A DNA stretch of 64,000 nucleotides from Pseudomonadota bacterium (GTDB taxonomy: Bacteria; Pseudomonadota; Gammaproteobacteria; UBA9214): assembly GCA_041395565.1 (NCBI GenBank), contig JAWLAI010000003.1, positions 1-64,000 on the forward strand, given 5' to 3'. A program made the position numbers and the translations under genes. Numbering within the stretch: the first letter of the stretch is position 1; each line of letters starts with the position of its first letter. Positions 26,374-33,612 of this stretch are shown here, one piece after another. Below the pieces are notes generated by a model, which was not told the DNA's origin, ran no database searches, and saw only the letters and a program-made list of their open reading frames with translations.

Positions 26374-27018
26374 TCAAGGCGAGGAGCGTGGAGCAAGCGC
26401 AGCTTGCGGAGCGCCCTTCTCGACTGCAGTGTCTGCAGTCTGATAGGCCGACTCGAAGTCCTCGCCGTTATTAATACGTGCTATGAAGGCAAGAAGACCC
26501 GTGTTACCAGCTTGCGCGAGCCAAGGACGCAGTTCATGCCCTGCCGCCGTATAGACGGGGCGGATTTCTTCTTCGCCTTTTGCTTTGCGTTCGATGTTCT
26601 TGTCCTCACCGTAGCGGTGTACTGCACCAAGCCACTGCCTCAATGATTTCAGGCCATGCAACTCTTCCGTTGTGGGGCGCGGAATATTACAAGCGACCAG
26701 GTATTGCCAGTGAGATTCCGAATGCTCAGGCGCCTCACTTACCGCAACGGCCACTCCTTCATCAAACCATTGCGGCATATGCCACCAAGCACCCAGGGTA
26801 AGACGGGTGCGGATTTCATCGTGAGACCACTCATGCGCGATAAAATGCCAGTTCAGCCCACGCGGTGAAAGCAGGATGCGATTACCGTAGACCTTCGCTT
26901 TTGATCCTCGCCCACCGCCAAAGGCTTCGTAACATCCTTCGCTCATGCATGCGTTAACAATTGGGCGCGATTGCACGCCGCCATATGCGAGACGTATGGC
27001 GTCTTCTGCTCGCTCCAT
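26374..27018 (-). CDS. HExxH protein related to the 11947-12504 product, N-terminus unclear
   Basis: From the first ATG the protein has 214 residues, with HEWSH at 62-66 and WFDEGVAVAV carrying the expected third ligand Glu at 87. ILLSPRGLNWHFI matches VISPRGWDRFYL of the chromosomal paralogue. Upstream, the same frame stays open to 27189 and encodes a lipoprotein-type sequence (TVLIFSGLVGGCSVLQGG) but has no start codon. A GTG at 27193 would supply one if a single T were removed, so the true gene may reach 27193 with a frameshift. Function is unknown; a zinc peptidase fold is inferred. Confidence 0.65.
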   Translation of the reverse strand: MERAEDAIRLAYGGVQSRPIVNACMSEGCYEAFGGGRGSKAKVYGNRILLSPRGLNWHFIAHEWSHDEIRTRLTLGAWWHMPQWFDEGVAVAVSEAPEHSESHWQYLVACNIPRPTTEELHGLKSLRQWLGAVHRYGEDKNIERKAKGEEEIRPVYTAAGHELRPWLAQAGNTGLLAFIARINNGEDFESAYQTADTAVEKGAPQAALAPRSSP

Positions 27019-27220
27019 AGCTTCACGAAGTTTGCTACGCGTCGTCTCGTCCGCGCCAGTCTCGACATAAATGTTTGGTGAAACAGCCCTTAAACCAAAG
27101 CTCTGCGGTGCAAGTAATTTTCCTCCTTGAAGGACGCTGCATCCACCGACGAGACCTGAGAATATGAGAACAGTGATGACTTTAGGAAATCACACGGGCC
27201 AAAAGGCTCTGGGTTGAGAC

Positions 27221-27359
27221 GGCGAACGCCCAGGCAAGCGGCTCTCTGGTCGGAGCAATTGTTCGCGCAACAATGGCGCAGCCATGCGCGAACAGGCGCG
27301 GAGCGCTGCGCGTCCGGGTGGGGAGCATGGCGACGAACGACTTGACCGCCTTGTTAGCC
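27221..27359. other. attC site, long class A (139 bp)
   Basis: Starts GGCGAAC and ends GTTAGCC. It shares CGCCCAGG(C/T)AAGCGGC near one end and CGACTTGACCGCCTTGTTAG at the other with the sites at 29806 and 32327. The central stem pairs TTCGCGCAACAATGGC with GCCATGCGCGAA. Confidence 0.8.
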
Positions 27360-27385
27360 ACAGTTGCGCTCCTAGTTGAGTGTAT

Positions 27386-27874
27386 TCAATAGGGAGTCCC
27401 ATCCTTGTGAAAAAAATTCCAATTGCCATCGACAAATGAAGCCTGAAGATCATCATCTGGGTAGATAACCGCATCTCCTTGCGTTCTATCGCCAATCTCT
27501 AGGTACACTACTTCCTCGGCCGTTTCGTTGACCAAGTTGTAGGCACGTCCAGTGCCAGCCCTCATTCCCGCACACATTCCTGGAGAAAGGCGAATGGGCC
27601 CTTCGTCGGTTCGAAGGGTGGGATACCCCTGTAAAATATAAACGAACTCATCTTGTTTTGAATGCGCATGACGGAGCGCAGAGGCAGCATTCGGAGTCAG
27701 CCGCGTGAGGTTGACACCGAAATTCTTGAGCCCGAAATAATCGCCAAGCTGACGTTTCTCTCTACCCGCCACGTACGAGGCAAATTGCTTTGGATAGATG
27801 GACGATTTCGCACGGGGTGGTACATCGACGGCGTTAACTGCGAGAACCTCTGCCTCATTCTGCATAAATACCAT
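27386..27874 (-). CDS. Cupin-domain protein
   Basis: The 162-residue protein has cupin motif 1 as ALRHAHSKQDEFVYILQGYPTL and motif 2 as LSPGMCAGMRAGTGRAYNLVNE. The second His is lacking, so metal binding may be altered. The long C-terminal segment ends FVDGNWNFFHKDGTPY. Related cupins are often annotated as sugar-isomerase-like, but function is unknown. ATGs at 27874 and 27865 are both possible; the second has the better GGATGG spacing. Confidence 0.82.
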   Translation of the reverse strand: MVFMQNEAEVLAVNAVDVPPRAKSSIYPKQFASYVAGREKRQLGDYFGLKNFGVNLTRLTPNAASALRHAHSKQDEFVYILQGYPTLRTDEGPIRLSPGMCAGMRAGTGRAYNLVNETAEEVVYLEIGDRTQGDAVIYPDDDLQASFVDGNWNFFHKDGTPY

Positions 27875-27894
27875 CCCGGATGCTTGTGATTTGG

Positions 27895-27970
27895 GGCTAA
27901 CGTTTTGGGTATGGGATTGTAGCGTAGGTCCCAGCGACCGAAGGGAGCGCCCTTGACCCGTTTGTTAGCT
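27895..27970. other. attC site (76 bp)
   Basis: Starts GGCTAAC and ends GTTAGCT, with paired arms between the two cupin cassettes. Confidence 0.7.
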
Positions 27971-28330
27971 GCGATTCTTCACTTCATGTGTTTCATTACA
28001 GCCGAAGTCCAATGCCACACAAGGTTCGTTACCGTTTACCCATGCATCATGACCCGGAGCCAATTCAAAAGCTTCGCCGGGACCAACAACGGACTCTTCT
28101 CCGCTGGCACTTTTTACGGTAAAAGAACCCGATAATATGTAACCTATGTGATTCTCAGATGGCTTTCCCGTTTGTTTGCCCACATGCTCGGACCACCGCC
28201 AGCCAGGCAGATATGTGCCTATGCCAACAAATGACGTTCTTAGATTTACAGCCGATCTTGTACTGCCGTCCAGAAACACCCACGATGCATCAGAAGAAGA
28301 TGGATCTGCAATGATGTTTTCTCTATTCAA
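27965..28330 (-). CDS. Small cupin-domain protein
   Basis: The 121-residue protein is a single cupin with WSEHVGKQTGKPSENHIGYILSGSF (motif 1) and VGPGEAFELAPGHDAWVNGNEP (motif 2). It resembles small cupins of unknown role that bind metals. It is a separate cassette from the neighbouring cupin, with which it shares little outside the fold. The stop overlaps the R box of its attC. Confidence 0.83.
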   Translation of the reverse strand: MNRENIIADPSSSDASWVFLDGSTRSAVNLRTSFVGIGTYLPGWRWSEHVGKQTGKPSENHIGYILSGSFTVKSASGEESVVGPGEAFELAPGHDAWVNGNEPCVALDFGCNETHEVKNRS

Positions 28331-28352
28331 CGTTCGATCTCAACTTATGTGC

Positions 28353-28457
28353 AGCCAACGTTTGAACTTTGGCGCACCGAGCGCAGCGAGGGAACCCTTG
28401 ACTCCGCGGGCGAAAGCGAGCGGCGTCAAGGGCGTCGACAGGAGTGACTTGTTATGC
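28353..28457. other. attC site, class B (105 bp)
   Basis: Starts AGCCAAC and ends GTTATGC. The inner sequence (GAGCGCAGCGAGGGAACCCT...GTCAAGGGCGTCG) is nearly the same as that of the site at 33613. Confidence 0.8.
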
Positions 28458-28739
28458 TGCAGATAGCCTTTTGACATTGAGCTGCTTCCGCTTCTTCTCT
28501 GCTTCCCAAAGATCATATTGTGTCTGCTGGTTCAGCCAGCTCTCTGAGCTCGTACCAAAAGCAAGGGAAAGTCGCACCGCCATTTCAGGGCTGATACCTG
28601 AACGACCATTGAGAATTGCTGAAAGGGTCTTTCGGGTAATACCAAGGGCATCAGCAACCTCGGTAATACTCAATCCCAGGGGTTCTATACATAGCTCTCG
28701 CAGGATTTCTCCTGGATGGGGTGGATTGTGCATCTTCAT
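28452..28739 (-). CDS. higA: HigA-type antitoxin
   Basis: The 95-residue protein has the HigA/VapI XRE architecture: HPGEILRELCIEPLGLSITEVADALGITRKTLSAILNGRSGISPEMAVRLSLAF, a helix-turn-helix followed by SWLNQQTQYDLW. It neutralises the upstream toxin and represses the operon. The reversed order, toxin first, is standard for higBA. The stop lies in the attC box. Start is the ATG at 28739 after AGGTG. Confidence 0.92.
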   Translation of the reverse strand: MKMHNPPHPGEILRELCIEPLGLSITEVADALGITRKTLSAILNGRSGISPEMAVRLSLAFGTSSESWLNQQTQYDLWEAEKKRKQLNVKRLSAA

Positions 28740-28748
28740 CACGGCACC

Positions 28749-29027
28749 TCAATGATAATCTTCATAACCAACTACATCGGCATCCTTGCCATGAAAAGCA
28801 AAAGTTACACGCCAGTTTCCACTGACCCAGACTGACCAAATCCCTTTCCGCTTACCTCCAAGTTCATGCAATTTCAGGCCCGGAAGATCCATATCTTTTG
28901 GATTTGTCGAAGCGTTCAAACGACCCAGAATCAGCCTCAAACGATTCGCATGTTTGGCCTGGATTCCAGACTTGGTGCCATTCAGAAAGAATTTTTCGAG
29001 ACCCTTGTGCTTGAAGCTCCGTATCAT
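28749..29027 (-). CDS. higB: HigB-type (RelE superfamily) toxin
   Basis: The 92-residue protein is typical of HigB/RelE-like mRNA interferases: MIRSFKHKGLEKFFLNGTKSGIQ, ANRLRLILGRLNAST, LPGLKLHELGGKRKGIWSVWVSGNWRVTF and a C-terminal DVVGYEDYH. It cleaves ribosome-bound mRNA in known homologues. It lies 9 bases before higA in a shared cassette with its own operator. Cassette-borne TA modules are thought to stabilise integron arrays. Confidence 0.93.
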   Translation of the reverse strand: MIRSFKHKGLEKFFLNGTKSGIQAKHANRLRLILGRLNASTNPKDMDLPGLKLHELGGKRKGIWSVWVSGNWRVTFAFHGKDADVVGYEDYH

Positions 29028-29037
29028 GCACAGGAGT

Positions 29038-29061
29038 GTAACCTATAACGTTACAGGTTAC
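29038..29061. promoter_or_regulatory. Palindromic operator upstream of higBA
   Basis: A 24-base near-perfect palindrome begins GTAACCTATAAC and mirrors as GTTACAGGTTAC, with only two mismatched positions. It lies 11 bases before the higB start. Dyad operators of this kind bind HigA for autorepression. Confidence 0.7.
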
Positions 29062-29076
29062 TAGTCGGAAATTGCA

Positions 29077-29132
29077 GTCTAACAGTTGCTTTCAGAGGCA
29101 ACGACGACGTCCTCTGGAAGGCATTGTTAGGG
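29077..29132. other. attC site, short (56 bp)
   Basis: Starts GTCTAAC and ends GTTAGGG, with a CAGAGG/CCTCTG inner stem. Confidence 0.7.
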
Positions 29133-29759
29133 GTGGTTTTTCGCGATTCTTAAAATACCATTGCTATGCTTTCTAGCCACTGTGCCAAGAATTGTGATCC
29201 CAGACAACAGTAAGAGAACTGCCGATGGTATTGGCACTGTGGCATACACAAAGTCGTCCATCGTTATGGCATCAAGATTAATCCCAGAAGTGCCAGAAAG
29301 AATTTGGATGCTAGAAATCCCTGGTGCTGCGATTCCAAACACCTTTGCTGCGCTACCTATAGGTTTTACGATATTTAGGTGCTCAATGAGATCACCATTC
29401 GCATTTAGCGCATTCATTTCCCAGCTTGTAGCGTTGATCGCCATAAGTGAGAAAGCGACTGCATTTATGGGCGTGTCAAAATTAATTAATGCCTCTCCAT
29501 ACAAACCAATAACTCGTCCGGATTGGCCAATACCAAAGGCATCTTGAGAAAAATAATTGCCACCAAATTGTATGGTATCGACAAAGGAGACAGGACCAAC
29601 GCTGAAGTCGTTTAGATATTCATTGGTCGTATACTGATCAAAATTGATAGTCACGCCATTAGCCAGTGCAGGATCGCTAAAATCTGTAATTGGAGCCGCG
29701 TATGCCTGGCTAGTTAAGATTAGCCCTATCAACATCAGATATTTTGATGTATGTGACAT
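29127..29759 (-). CDS. PEP-CTERM-like exported protein in a cassette
   Basis: The 210-residue protein has an N-terminal signal peptide (YLMLIGLILTSQAYAA). The C-terminal tripartite tail is VPIPSAVLLLLSGITILGTV followed by a basic ARKH, the layout of exosortase-processed (PEP-CTERM or VPxPA-type) sorting signals. The middle is a beta-rich domain. The start ATG at 29759 has GAGGAAG in front. Such proteins depend on an exosortase elsewhere in the genome; no exosortase is in this window. The tail variant is not the strict PEP motif, so sorting is inferred. Confidence 0.75.
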   Translation of the reverse strand: MSHTSKYLMLIGLILTSQAYAAPITDFSDPALANGVTINFDQYTTNEYLNDFSVGPVSFVDTIQFGGNYFSQDAFGIGQSGRVIGLYGEALINFDTPINAVAFSLMAINATSWEMNALNANGDLIEHLNIVKPIGSAAKVFGIAAPGISSIQILSGTSGINLDAITMDDFVYATVPIPSAVLLLLSGITILGTVARKHSNGILRIAKNHP

Positions 29760-29805
29760 ATCTCTTCCTCTCAATTATGTATGTACGGCCATAAGATGTT
29801 CCGCC

Positions 29806-29939
29806 CCTAGCGCCCAGGTAAGCGGCGCTCAGCTCGGAGCGATTGATCGCGCAGCAATGGCGAAGCCATTCACGAGCAGGCGCGGAGTGCTGAGCGTCCG
29901 AGTGAGCCACTGGCGAACGACTTGACCGCCTTGTTAGCT
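29806..29939. other. attC site, long class A (134 bp)
   Basis: Starts CCCTAGC (degenerate) and ends GTTAGCT. It carries the class A inner sequences seen at 27221 and 32327. Confidence 0.75.
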
Positions 29940-30044
29940 GCTTTGCAAAGCATGGATTTTCCAGATCGCGTCTTTGATTTTGTACTTGGCGCGCTCAGTA
30001 GCCGTGATGGAAGAGATAACAGCCAACACATGCATCGAATTATG

Positions 30045-30535
30045 CTAAATGGCTATGCGCAGGTTTTCCCGCGCAAACACCTTCGAAGAGACTCGCTCTC
30101 CAGCAATTTCCAAGGTTTCCGCGTACGTAAAGCCAAAAACATCAACGTAGTGCTTTTGCTTCTTTTTACTCGTTGCGTTTAAAAAGCGCTCTAGACTTTC
30201 TCCCGTGCTCTTAACCTCATGCACGAATTCATTTCGCACTTCACCAAGGGCGAAATAAATTTGCGTTCTTCTTCATCTAAGAGCTCTAGATCTTTCGCAA
30301 GCCTCAGTTTCCCCCTAGCGCGATCTCCGAGTTCAAGGCGAGAAACGAAGGATTCAAGGCGGCTTTCTCCGAATTTCTCAGTGATCAGCTTCGAAATCGC
30401 CGCTTCGTATAAAGCATGGAGTTTTATGACGAATGACCAATCATCTTCGGTGACGAGCCGAACAAAAAAGCCTTTCGCAAGGCCAAGGCCTTCTTCTAGT
30501 TCGGCTACTGCAGCGAGGAGTTCGTCGTTTTCCAT
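30045..30535 (-). pseudogene. HEPN/DUF4145-like protein gene with one frameshift
   Basis: The first frame (30535 to 30191) reads MENDELLAAVAELEEGLGLA through LDEEERKFISPL and then loses the family pattern. In the next frame GEVRNEFVHEVKSTGESL continues a protein to 30045. The RN-x-FVH motif is the typical active or structural HEPN motif. Losing one G in a G-run at about 30240-30255 explains the break. Joined length is about 163 residues. Whether it is a real pseudogene or a sequence error cannot be told from this read. It occupies its own cassette. Confidence 0.7.
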
Positions 30536-30540
30536 TTCGC

Positions 30541-30601
30541 AGCTATCGGCTCGCCTCAGGCGCGCGGCGTAGCCGCGTCGCTTTGGAGGCGGTTGTTATG
30601 T
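30541..30601. other. Degenerate attC site (61 bp)
   Basis: Starts AGCTATC, with ATC for AAC, and ends GTTATGT. Complementary arms GCCTCAGGCGCG and CGTCGCTTTGGAGGC are only partly paired. Confidence 0.55.
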
Positions 30602-30604
30602 GCA

Positions 30605-30814
30605 TCATGCCCACTTTATCTTTAAATCCCGACTCTGCTCTGCACAGTCCCTAAGATACAGATTGATCAGGCTCTGGTAAGGAATGCCTTTCTGTTCGGC
30701 CAGTGCCTTGAAGTAGGCAATGGTGTCCTCGTCAAGCCTGATAGTAATTTGCTTCTTCAGTTTCGAAGCATATGGATTCTTTTTGGATTTGGAAAAATCG
30801 TATTTGTCACGCAT
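30605..30814 (-). CDS. brnA: BrnA-type antitoxin
   Basis: The 69-residue protein has a basic N-terminal region (DKYDFSKSKKNPYASKLKK) and a ribbon-helix-helix (QITIRLDEDTIAYFKALAEQKGIPYQSLINLYLRDCA), the BrnA architecture. It binds BrnT and autoregulates. The ATG at 30814, 8 bases after GAGGG, is preferred to the in-frame ATG 5 codons upstream. It overlaps the brnT stop by 8 bases, implying coupling. Confidence 0.9.
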   Translation of the reverse strand: MRDKYDFSKSKKNPYASKLKKQITIRLDEDTIAYFKALAEQKGIPYQSLINLYLRDCAEQSRDLKIKWA

Positions 30815-31103
30815 TTCTAAAGCCCTCATATTCACGCCGCTCGGAGCGATTTGCCTTACGGGCTGAGATGATTCGAATGGTGTCCTGATCTTCCCGATAG
30901 CAATGGCATACAACAAGAAGTCGAAGCTGAGAACTCAGCCCCAGGAGGATAAAACGATCCTCCCCTTCGGAGTGGTCAGGATCAGCAATAATTCGTGCAT
31001 TTTCATCAAAATATGCCGTCTTTGCTTCAGAAAAAGAAACGCCATGCTTCTTCCGATTCGCCGCATCCTTCCGGCGATCCCATTCGAATTTGAGCCCATC
31101 CAT
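30807..31103 (-). CDS. brnT: BrnT-type ribonuclease toxin
   Basis: The 98-residue protein matches BrnT: FEWDRRKDAANRKKHGVSFSEA, FDENARIIADPDHSEGEDRF, IRIISARKANRSERREYE. BrnT is a RelE-like ribonuclease neutralised by BrnA. A strong promoter sits directly upstream, with TSS predicted almost at the ATG, so the message may be nearly leaderless. The TA pair fills one cassette. Confidence 0.93.
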   Translation of the reverse strand: MDGLKFEWDRRKDAANRKKHGVSFSEAKTAYFDENARIIADPDHSEGEDRFILLGLSSQLRLLVVCHCYREDQDTIRIISARKANRSERREYEGFRNA

Positions 31104-31111
31104 GGCAATAT

Positions 31112-31139
31112 ATTGTAGTTATACTGTATTTACAGTCAA
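31112..31139 (-). promoter_or_regulatory. brnTA promoter and operator
   Basis: On the minus strand, TTGACT and TACAAT are 16 bases apart. The palindrome ACTGTA-TT-TACAGT (31123-31136) overlaps the -35 side, a fitting BrnA operator. The predicted start of transcription is within 2-3 bases of the brnT ATG. Confidence 0.6.
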
Positions 31140-31165
31140 GGAGTCACGCTTATTGGGTTCGATGC

Positions 31166-31240
31166 ACATAACGTTGGAGCTCTGCCGTTGCCGAAGGAGC
31201 GCAAGCGACGTAGGCAATCGGCAGGAGTGACTTGTTATAC
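31166..31240. other. attC site, class C (75 bp)
   Basis: Starts ACATAAC and ends GTTATAC. The inner part (GGAGCTCTGCCGTTGCCGAA...GGCAATCGGCAGGAGTGACTT) is close to the site at 31718. Confidence 0.8.
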
Positions 31241-31241
31241 G

Positions 31242-31502
31242 TCACTTAGCTTTGAGCGGGAATTTCTCTGGATTCTCGATAGTCTCTAACCCCAAATCGA
31301 CATCGAGATCTGGCCAATAGAAATGACCGGGGCTTTGTTCTTCAACATTAAGTACTTTTCCAACCGGGGCATCCTTGAACCACGGAAAATCTTCATAGGA
31401 CATGAAGTATTCACAATCACCCACTAGCAACCAGACTCCATGGCTTGAGATATTTGTAACCTCAATTCCCGAAGTGGCTATTCCATGCGGCCTTGAACTC
31501 AT
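31242..31502 (-). CDS. DUF2442 family protein
   Basis: The 86-residue protein has the DUF2442 pattern: GIEVTNISSHGVWLLVGDCEYFMSYEDFPWFKDAPVGKVLNVE, then PGHFYWPDLDVDLGLETIENPE. It regularly follows DUF4160 genes and is thought to be part of a TA-like or regulatory pair, but this is not proven. GAAGGG precedes the ATG at 31502, inside the DUF4160 gene, with a 41-base overlap. Confidence 0.88.
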   Translation of the reverse strand: MSSRPHGIATSGIEVTNISSHGVWLLVGDCEYFMSYEDFPWFKDAPVGKVLNVEEQSPGHFYWPDLDVDLGLETIENPEKFPLKAK

Positions 31503-31701
31503 CGTAATGCCCTTCAATGATCGTTTCGATTTCCTTCAGCTGTATCTTAGTCAATCGGTAGTTTTTCGCCAACTCCAGCCTGGGTTCTAACCAAAATTTG
31601 GCTTCTCCATCAGGACTATAAATATGCACATGCGGCCTTGATTCCTCTCGGGAGAAGAAAAAGAACCGGTACCCACCTTCCCTGTGTATCGTCGGACTCA
31701 T
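31462..31701 (-). CDS. DUF4160 family protein
   Basis: The 79-residue protein shows the DUF4160 pattern: MSPTIHREGGYRFFFFSREESRPHVHI, DGEAKFWLEPRLELAKNYRL, EIETIIEGHYDEFKAAWNSHFG. The family commonly pairs with DUF2442. The pair fills one cassette between two class C attC sites. A toxin-antitoxin role is inferred only from pairing and mobility. Confidence 0.88.
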   Translation of the reverse strand: MSPTIHREGGYRFFFFSREESRPHVHIYSPDGEAKFWLEPRLELAKNYRLTKIQLKEIETIIEGHYDEFKAAWNSHFGN

Positions 31702-31717
31702 CTATTTCCTTGGTGAC

Positions 31718-31792
31718 GTATAACAGTTGAGCTCTGCCGTCGCCGAAGGAGCAGCAGCGACGAAGGCGATCGGCAGGAGTGATTTGTTAGAG
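31718..31792. other. attC site, class C (75 bp)
   Basis: Starts GTATAAC and ends GTTAGAG. The inner hairpin has GAGCTCTGCCGTCGCCGAAG paired with CGACGAAGGCGATCGGCAGG. Confidence 0.8.
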
Positions 31793-32053
31793 GGCTTTAT
31801 ATACATCCTTGCGATGCCCTACCTTAACGACTGTTACGGTAAGTTCCTTATCAGCAATACCGTAAACAATACGGTAGTTACCTTGACGTATTCGATATCT
31901 ATCATGCCCGGATAGTTTTTTTGCACCAACTGGGCGTGGATCGTCTGCCAGTTGGCCTATACGACGAATTATCTTCTGCCGCTCTTTCTTTTGCGGTATT
32001 GCTTCAATTTCTTTAACCGCAGAACGCCTGATTGTGACCCTATATTTTTCCAC
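31787..32053 (-). CDS. RelE/ParE family toxin
   Basis: The 88-residue protein has the classic RelE pattern MEKYRVTIRRSAVKEIEAIPQKKERQKIIRRI, then LSGHDRYRIRQGNYRIVYGI and VGHRKDVYKAL. It is a probable mRNA interferase. It overlaps the upstream RHH gene by 14 bases and shares its promoter. It is the third TA pair of the array. Confidence 0.93.
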   Translation of the reverse strand: MEKYRVTIRRSAVKEIEAIPQKKERQKIIRRIGQLADDPRPVGAKKLSGHDRYRIRQGNYRIVYGIADKELTVTVVKVGHRKDVYKAL

Positions 32054-32273
32054 GCCGCTTGAGATCTTTTACGACGTCTTCGAATGGGAGGCTTGGCTCG
32101 TTCTGTCTTTCTTCGAACGCCGCCAAATCTTCTGCGTCTTCAGCAAGGCTAAGCTGAACTGCCTCATTGACCAGGTCCGACATCGAACGATCGGTCTCGG
32201 CAGCCTTGACCCGAAGCGCCCGATGTAACTCGGGGTCAAAGTAAACGGTCGCTCTTTTGGGATTTTTGCTCAT
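32040..32273 (-). CDS. Ribbon-helix-helix antitoxin (CopG/DUF6364-like)
   Basis: The 77-residue protein begins with an RHH motif (RATVYFDPELHRALRVKAAETDRSMSDLVNEAVQLSL), followed by an acidic C-terminal tail that should wrap the toxin. It binds the operator just upstream. The start ATG lies directly downstream of a strong promoter. Confidence 0.9.
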   Translation of the reverse strand: MSKNPKRATVYFDPELHRALRVKAAETDRSMSDLVNEAVQLSLAEDAEDLAAFEERQNEPSLPFEDVVKDLKRRGKI

Positions 32274-32279
32274 GGGCCA

Positions 32280-32308
32280 CTTATAGCACTATGACGTCAT
32301 GACGTCAA
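32280..32308 (-). promoter_or_regulatory. Promoter and operator of the RHH/RelE operon
   Basis: On the minus strand TTGACG and TATAAG are exactly 17 bases apart. Two overlapping TGACGTCA palindromes (32292-32307) occupy the spacer and overlap the -35, a good RHH operator. Confidence 0.7.
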
Positions 32309-32326
32309 GTAGCTAGTTCGGAAGCC

Positions 32327-32461
32327 CTCTAACGCCCAGGTAAGCGGCGCTCAGCTCGGAGCGACTGATCGCGCAACAATGGCGAAGCCATGCGCGAGCA
32401 GCCGCGGAGTGCTGAGCGTCCGAGTGAGCCGCAGGCGAACGGCTTGACCGCCTTGTTAGGC
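32327..32461. other. attC site, long class A (135 bp)
   Basis: Starts CTCTAAC and ends GTTAGGC. It shares class A arms with the sites at 27221 and 29806. Confidence 0.85.
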
Positions 32462-33007
32462 TTTTTTGGCCTTAATGATTGCAATGGCTTCCTCTTCGGT
32501 AACTTCCGGCAGCTCTGACACGACGCCAATCAGTTTCTCCACGATTTGATGACAACGGCCACCTACCGCTTCTAGCTCCTCGTTAGAAAAGACGGAAACA
32601 TCGCGCTTCTCTCTCTTGGCACTCGGAACACCACCAGAAAACCGGGTTCCAAATAGCTCACTATCGTGCGAACGAGACCAGCAGAAGTGCGCAATCCGAT
32701 TTCTAGTTATCCTCAGCTGATCGATTTCTTTGAGCAAGGCACGAATCAGCTCAAGTGACTCCTTCTCAACCAGTGCTCCCCTATATCGATGCTCTTGAAT
32801 CTCAAGCGCCTCGCAATTGGCTTCGATAAGTTTCAGCGCCGACTTTCCCTCCGCATGCGTTCTGGACGGATACTCGGGAGAGAGCAGAAGCCGACTGAGA
32901 AGGATGCTTAAAAGAAACTGAATGTTCGACCACTCAACGGTGATGAAACCAATCAGGCGCAGTTGCTCATCCGTGAGCGCCGAGTACTTTGATGAATGAC
33001 TAAGCAC
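32456..33007 (-). CDS. Cassette protein of unknown function, helical
   Basis: The 183-residue cytoplasmic protein is almost all helix (EWSNIQFLLSILLSRLLLS, LKEIDQLRITRNRIAHFCW). RNRIAHF resembles the RN-x-x-x-H motif of HEPN domains, but I cannot confirm it. The start appears to be GTG. It fills a cassette between two attC sites. Confidence 0.7.
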   Translation of the reverse strand: MLSHSSKYSALTDEQLRLIGFITVEWSNIQFLLSILLSRLLLSPEYPSRTHAEGKSALKLIEANCEALEIQEHRYRGALVEKESLELIRALLKEIDQLRITRNRIAHFCWSRSHDSELFGTRFSGGVPSAKREKRDVSVFSNEELEAVGGRCHQIVEKLIGVVSELPEVTEEEAIAIIKAKKA

Positions 33008-33016
33008 GTTTATTCA

Positions 33017-33079
33017 GCCTAACGGCTGAAGCCAGCCGCGCCTGCGTAGCAGGCGTCGGACTGGGCTGATTTGTTATAC
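33017..33079. other. attC site (63 bp)
   Basis: Starts GCCTAAC and ends GTTATAC, with GCCAGCCGCGCCTGCG pairing with CGCAGGCGTCGGACTGGGC-like sequence. Confidence 0.75.
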
Positions 33080-33082
33080 GCA

Positions 33083-33610
33083 TCATTCAAAATACGGTGG
33101 CTCAATATTATTCATGAACAGATGAACAATATCTTCGGAAGAAGATATTACTGTTCGTTTAGCCATGCCATTTACAATAAGCCATTCGCCCACAAACGAA
33201 CCAGCAGCATCTGAAAATAGCCCACGTAAGGCACAGTTATTTTCGTCATAACAATGTGCTCCAAGATATTTTACTGTGCCCTTGTACTCCAGCGGCCTGT
33301 TACCCCAAGCGTTATACATCCCTGCCGTATCTAGATCATAGGATTTACCAGATATAGATAGAGATAGCCGCTTGAGATATGAGTGAGGCATATCGAAGGC
33401 GGCACCAAAGGGGAATGAACCATCTATTGTGCAAGGCATATCTGAGTCTTTGCAGTTTTTAATTTCGTGCTCAGCAGGCAAGAATCTCGCTTCTTCTATT
33501 TGAACAGTAATTCCATTGCCCAAGTCAAACTCCTTGACATCGTCAGCCCGTGTCAAGCTCGACAACAGCAGTAACAGAGATAATGCGAATAGGAGGCTAT
33601 GTTTTTTCAT
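33083..33610 (-). CDS. Secreted cassette protein of unknown function
   Basis: The 175-residue protein has a signal peptide (KKHSLLFALSLLLLLSSLTRA) and a mature domain with two cysteine pairs (CKDSDMPC, CYDENNC). No family recognised. Its composition is AT-rich compared with the host, supporting acquisition with the cassette. Confidence 0.7.
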   Translation of the reverse strand: MKKHSLLFALSLLLLLSSLTRADDVKEFDLGNGITVQIEEARFLPAEHEIKNCKDSDMPCTIDGSFPFGAAFDMPHSYLKRLSLSISGKSYDLDTAGMYNAWGNRPLEYKGTVKYLGAHCYDENNCALRGLFSDAAGSFVGEWLIVNGMAKRTVISSSEDIVHLFMNNIEPPYFE

Positions 33611-33612
33611 GC

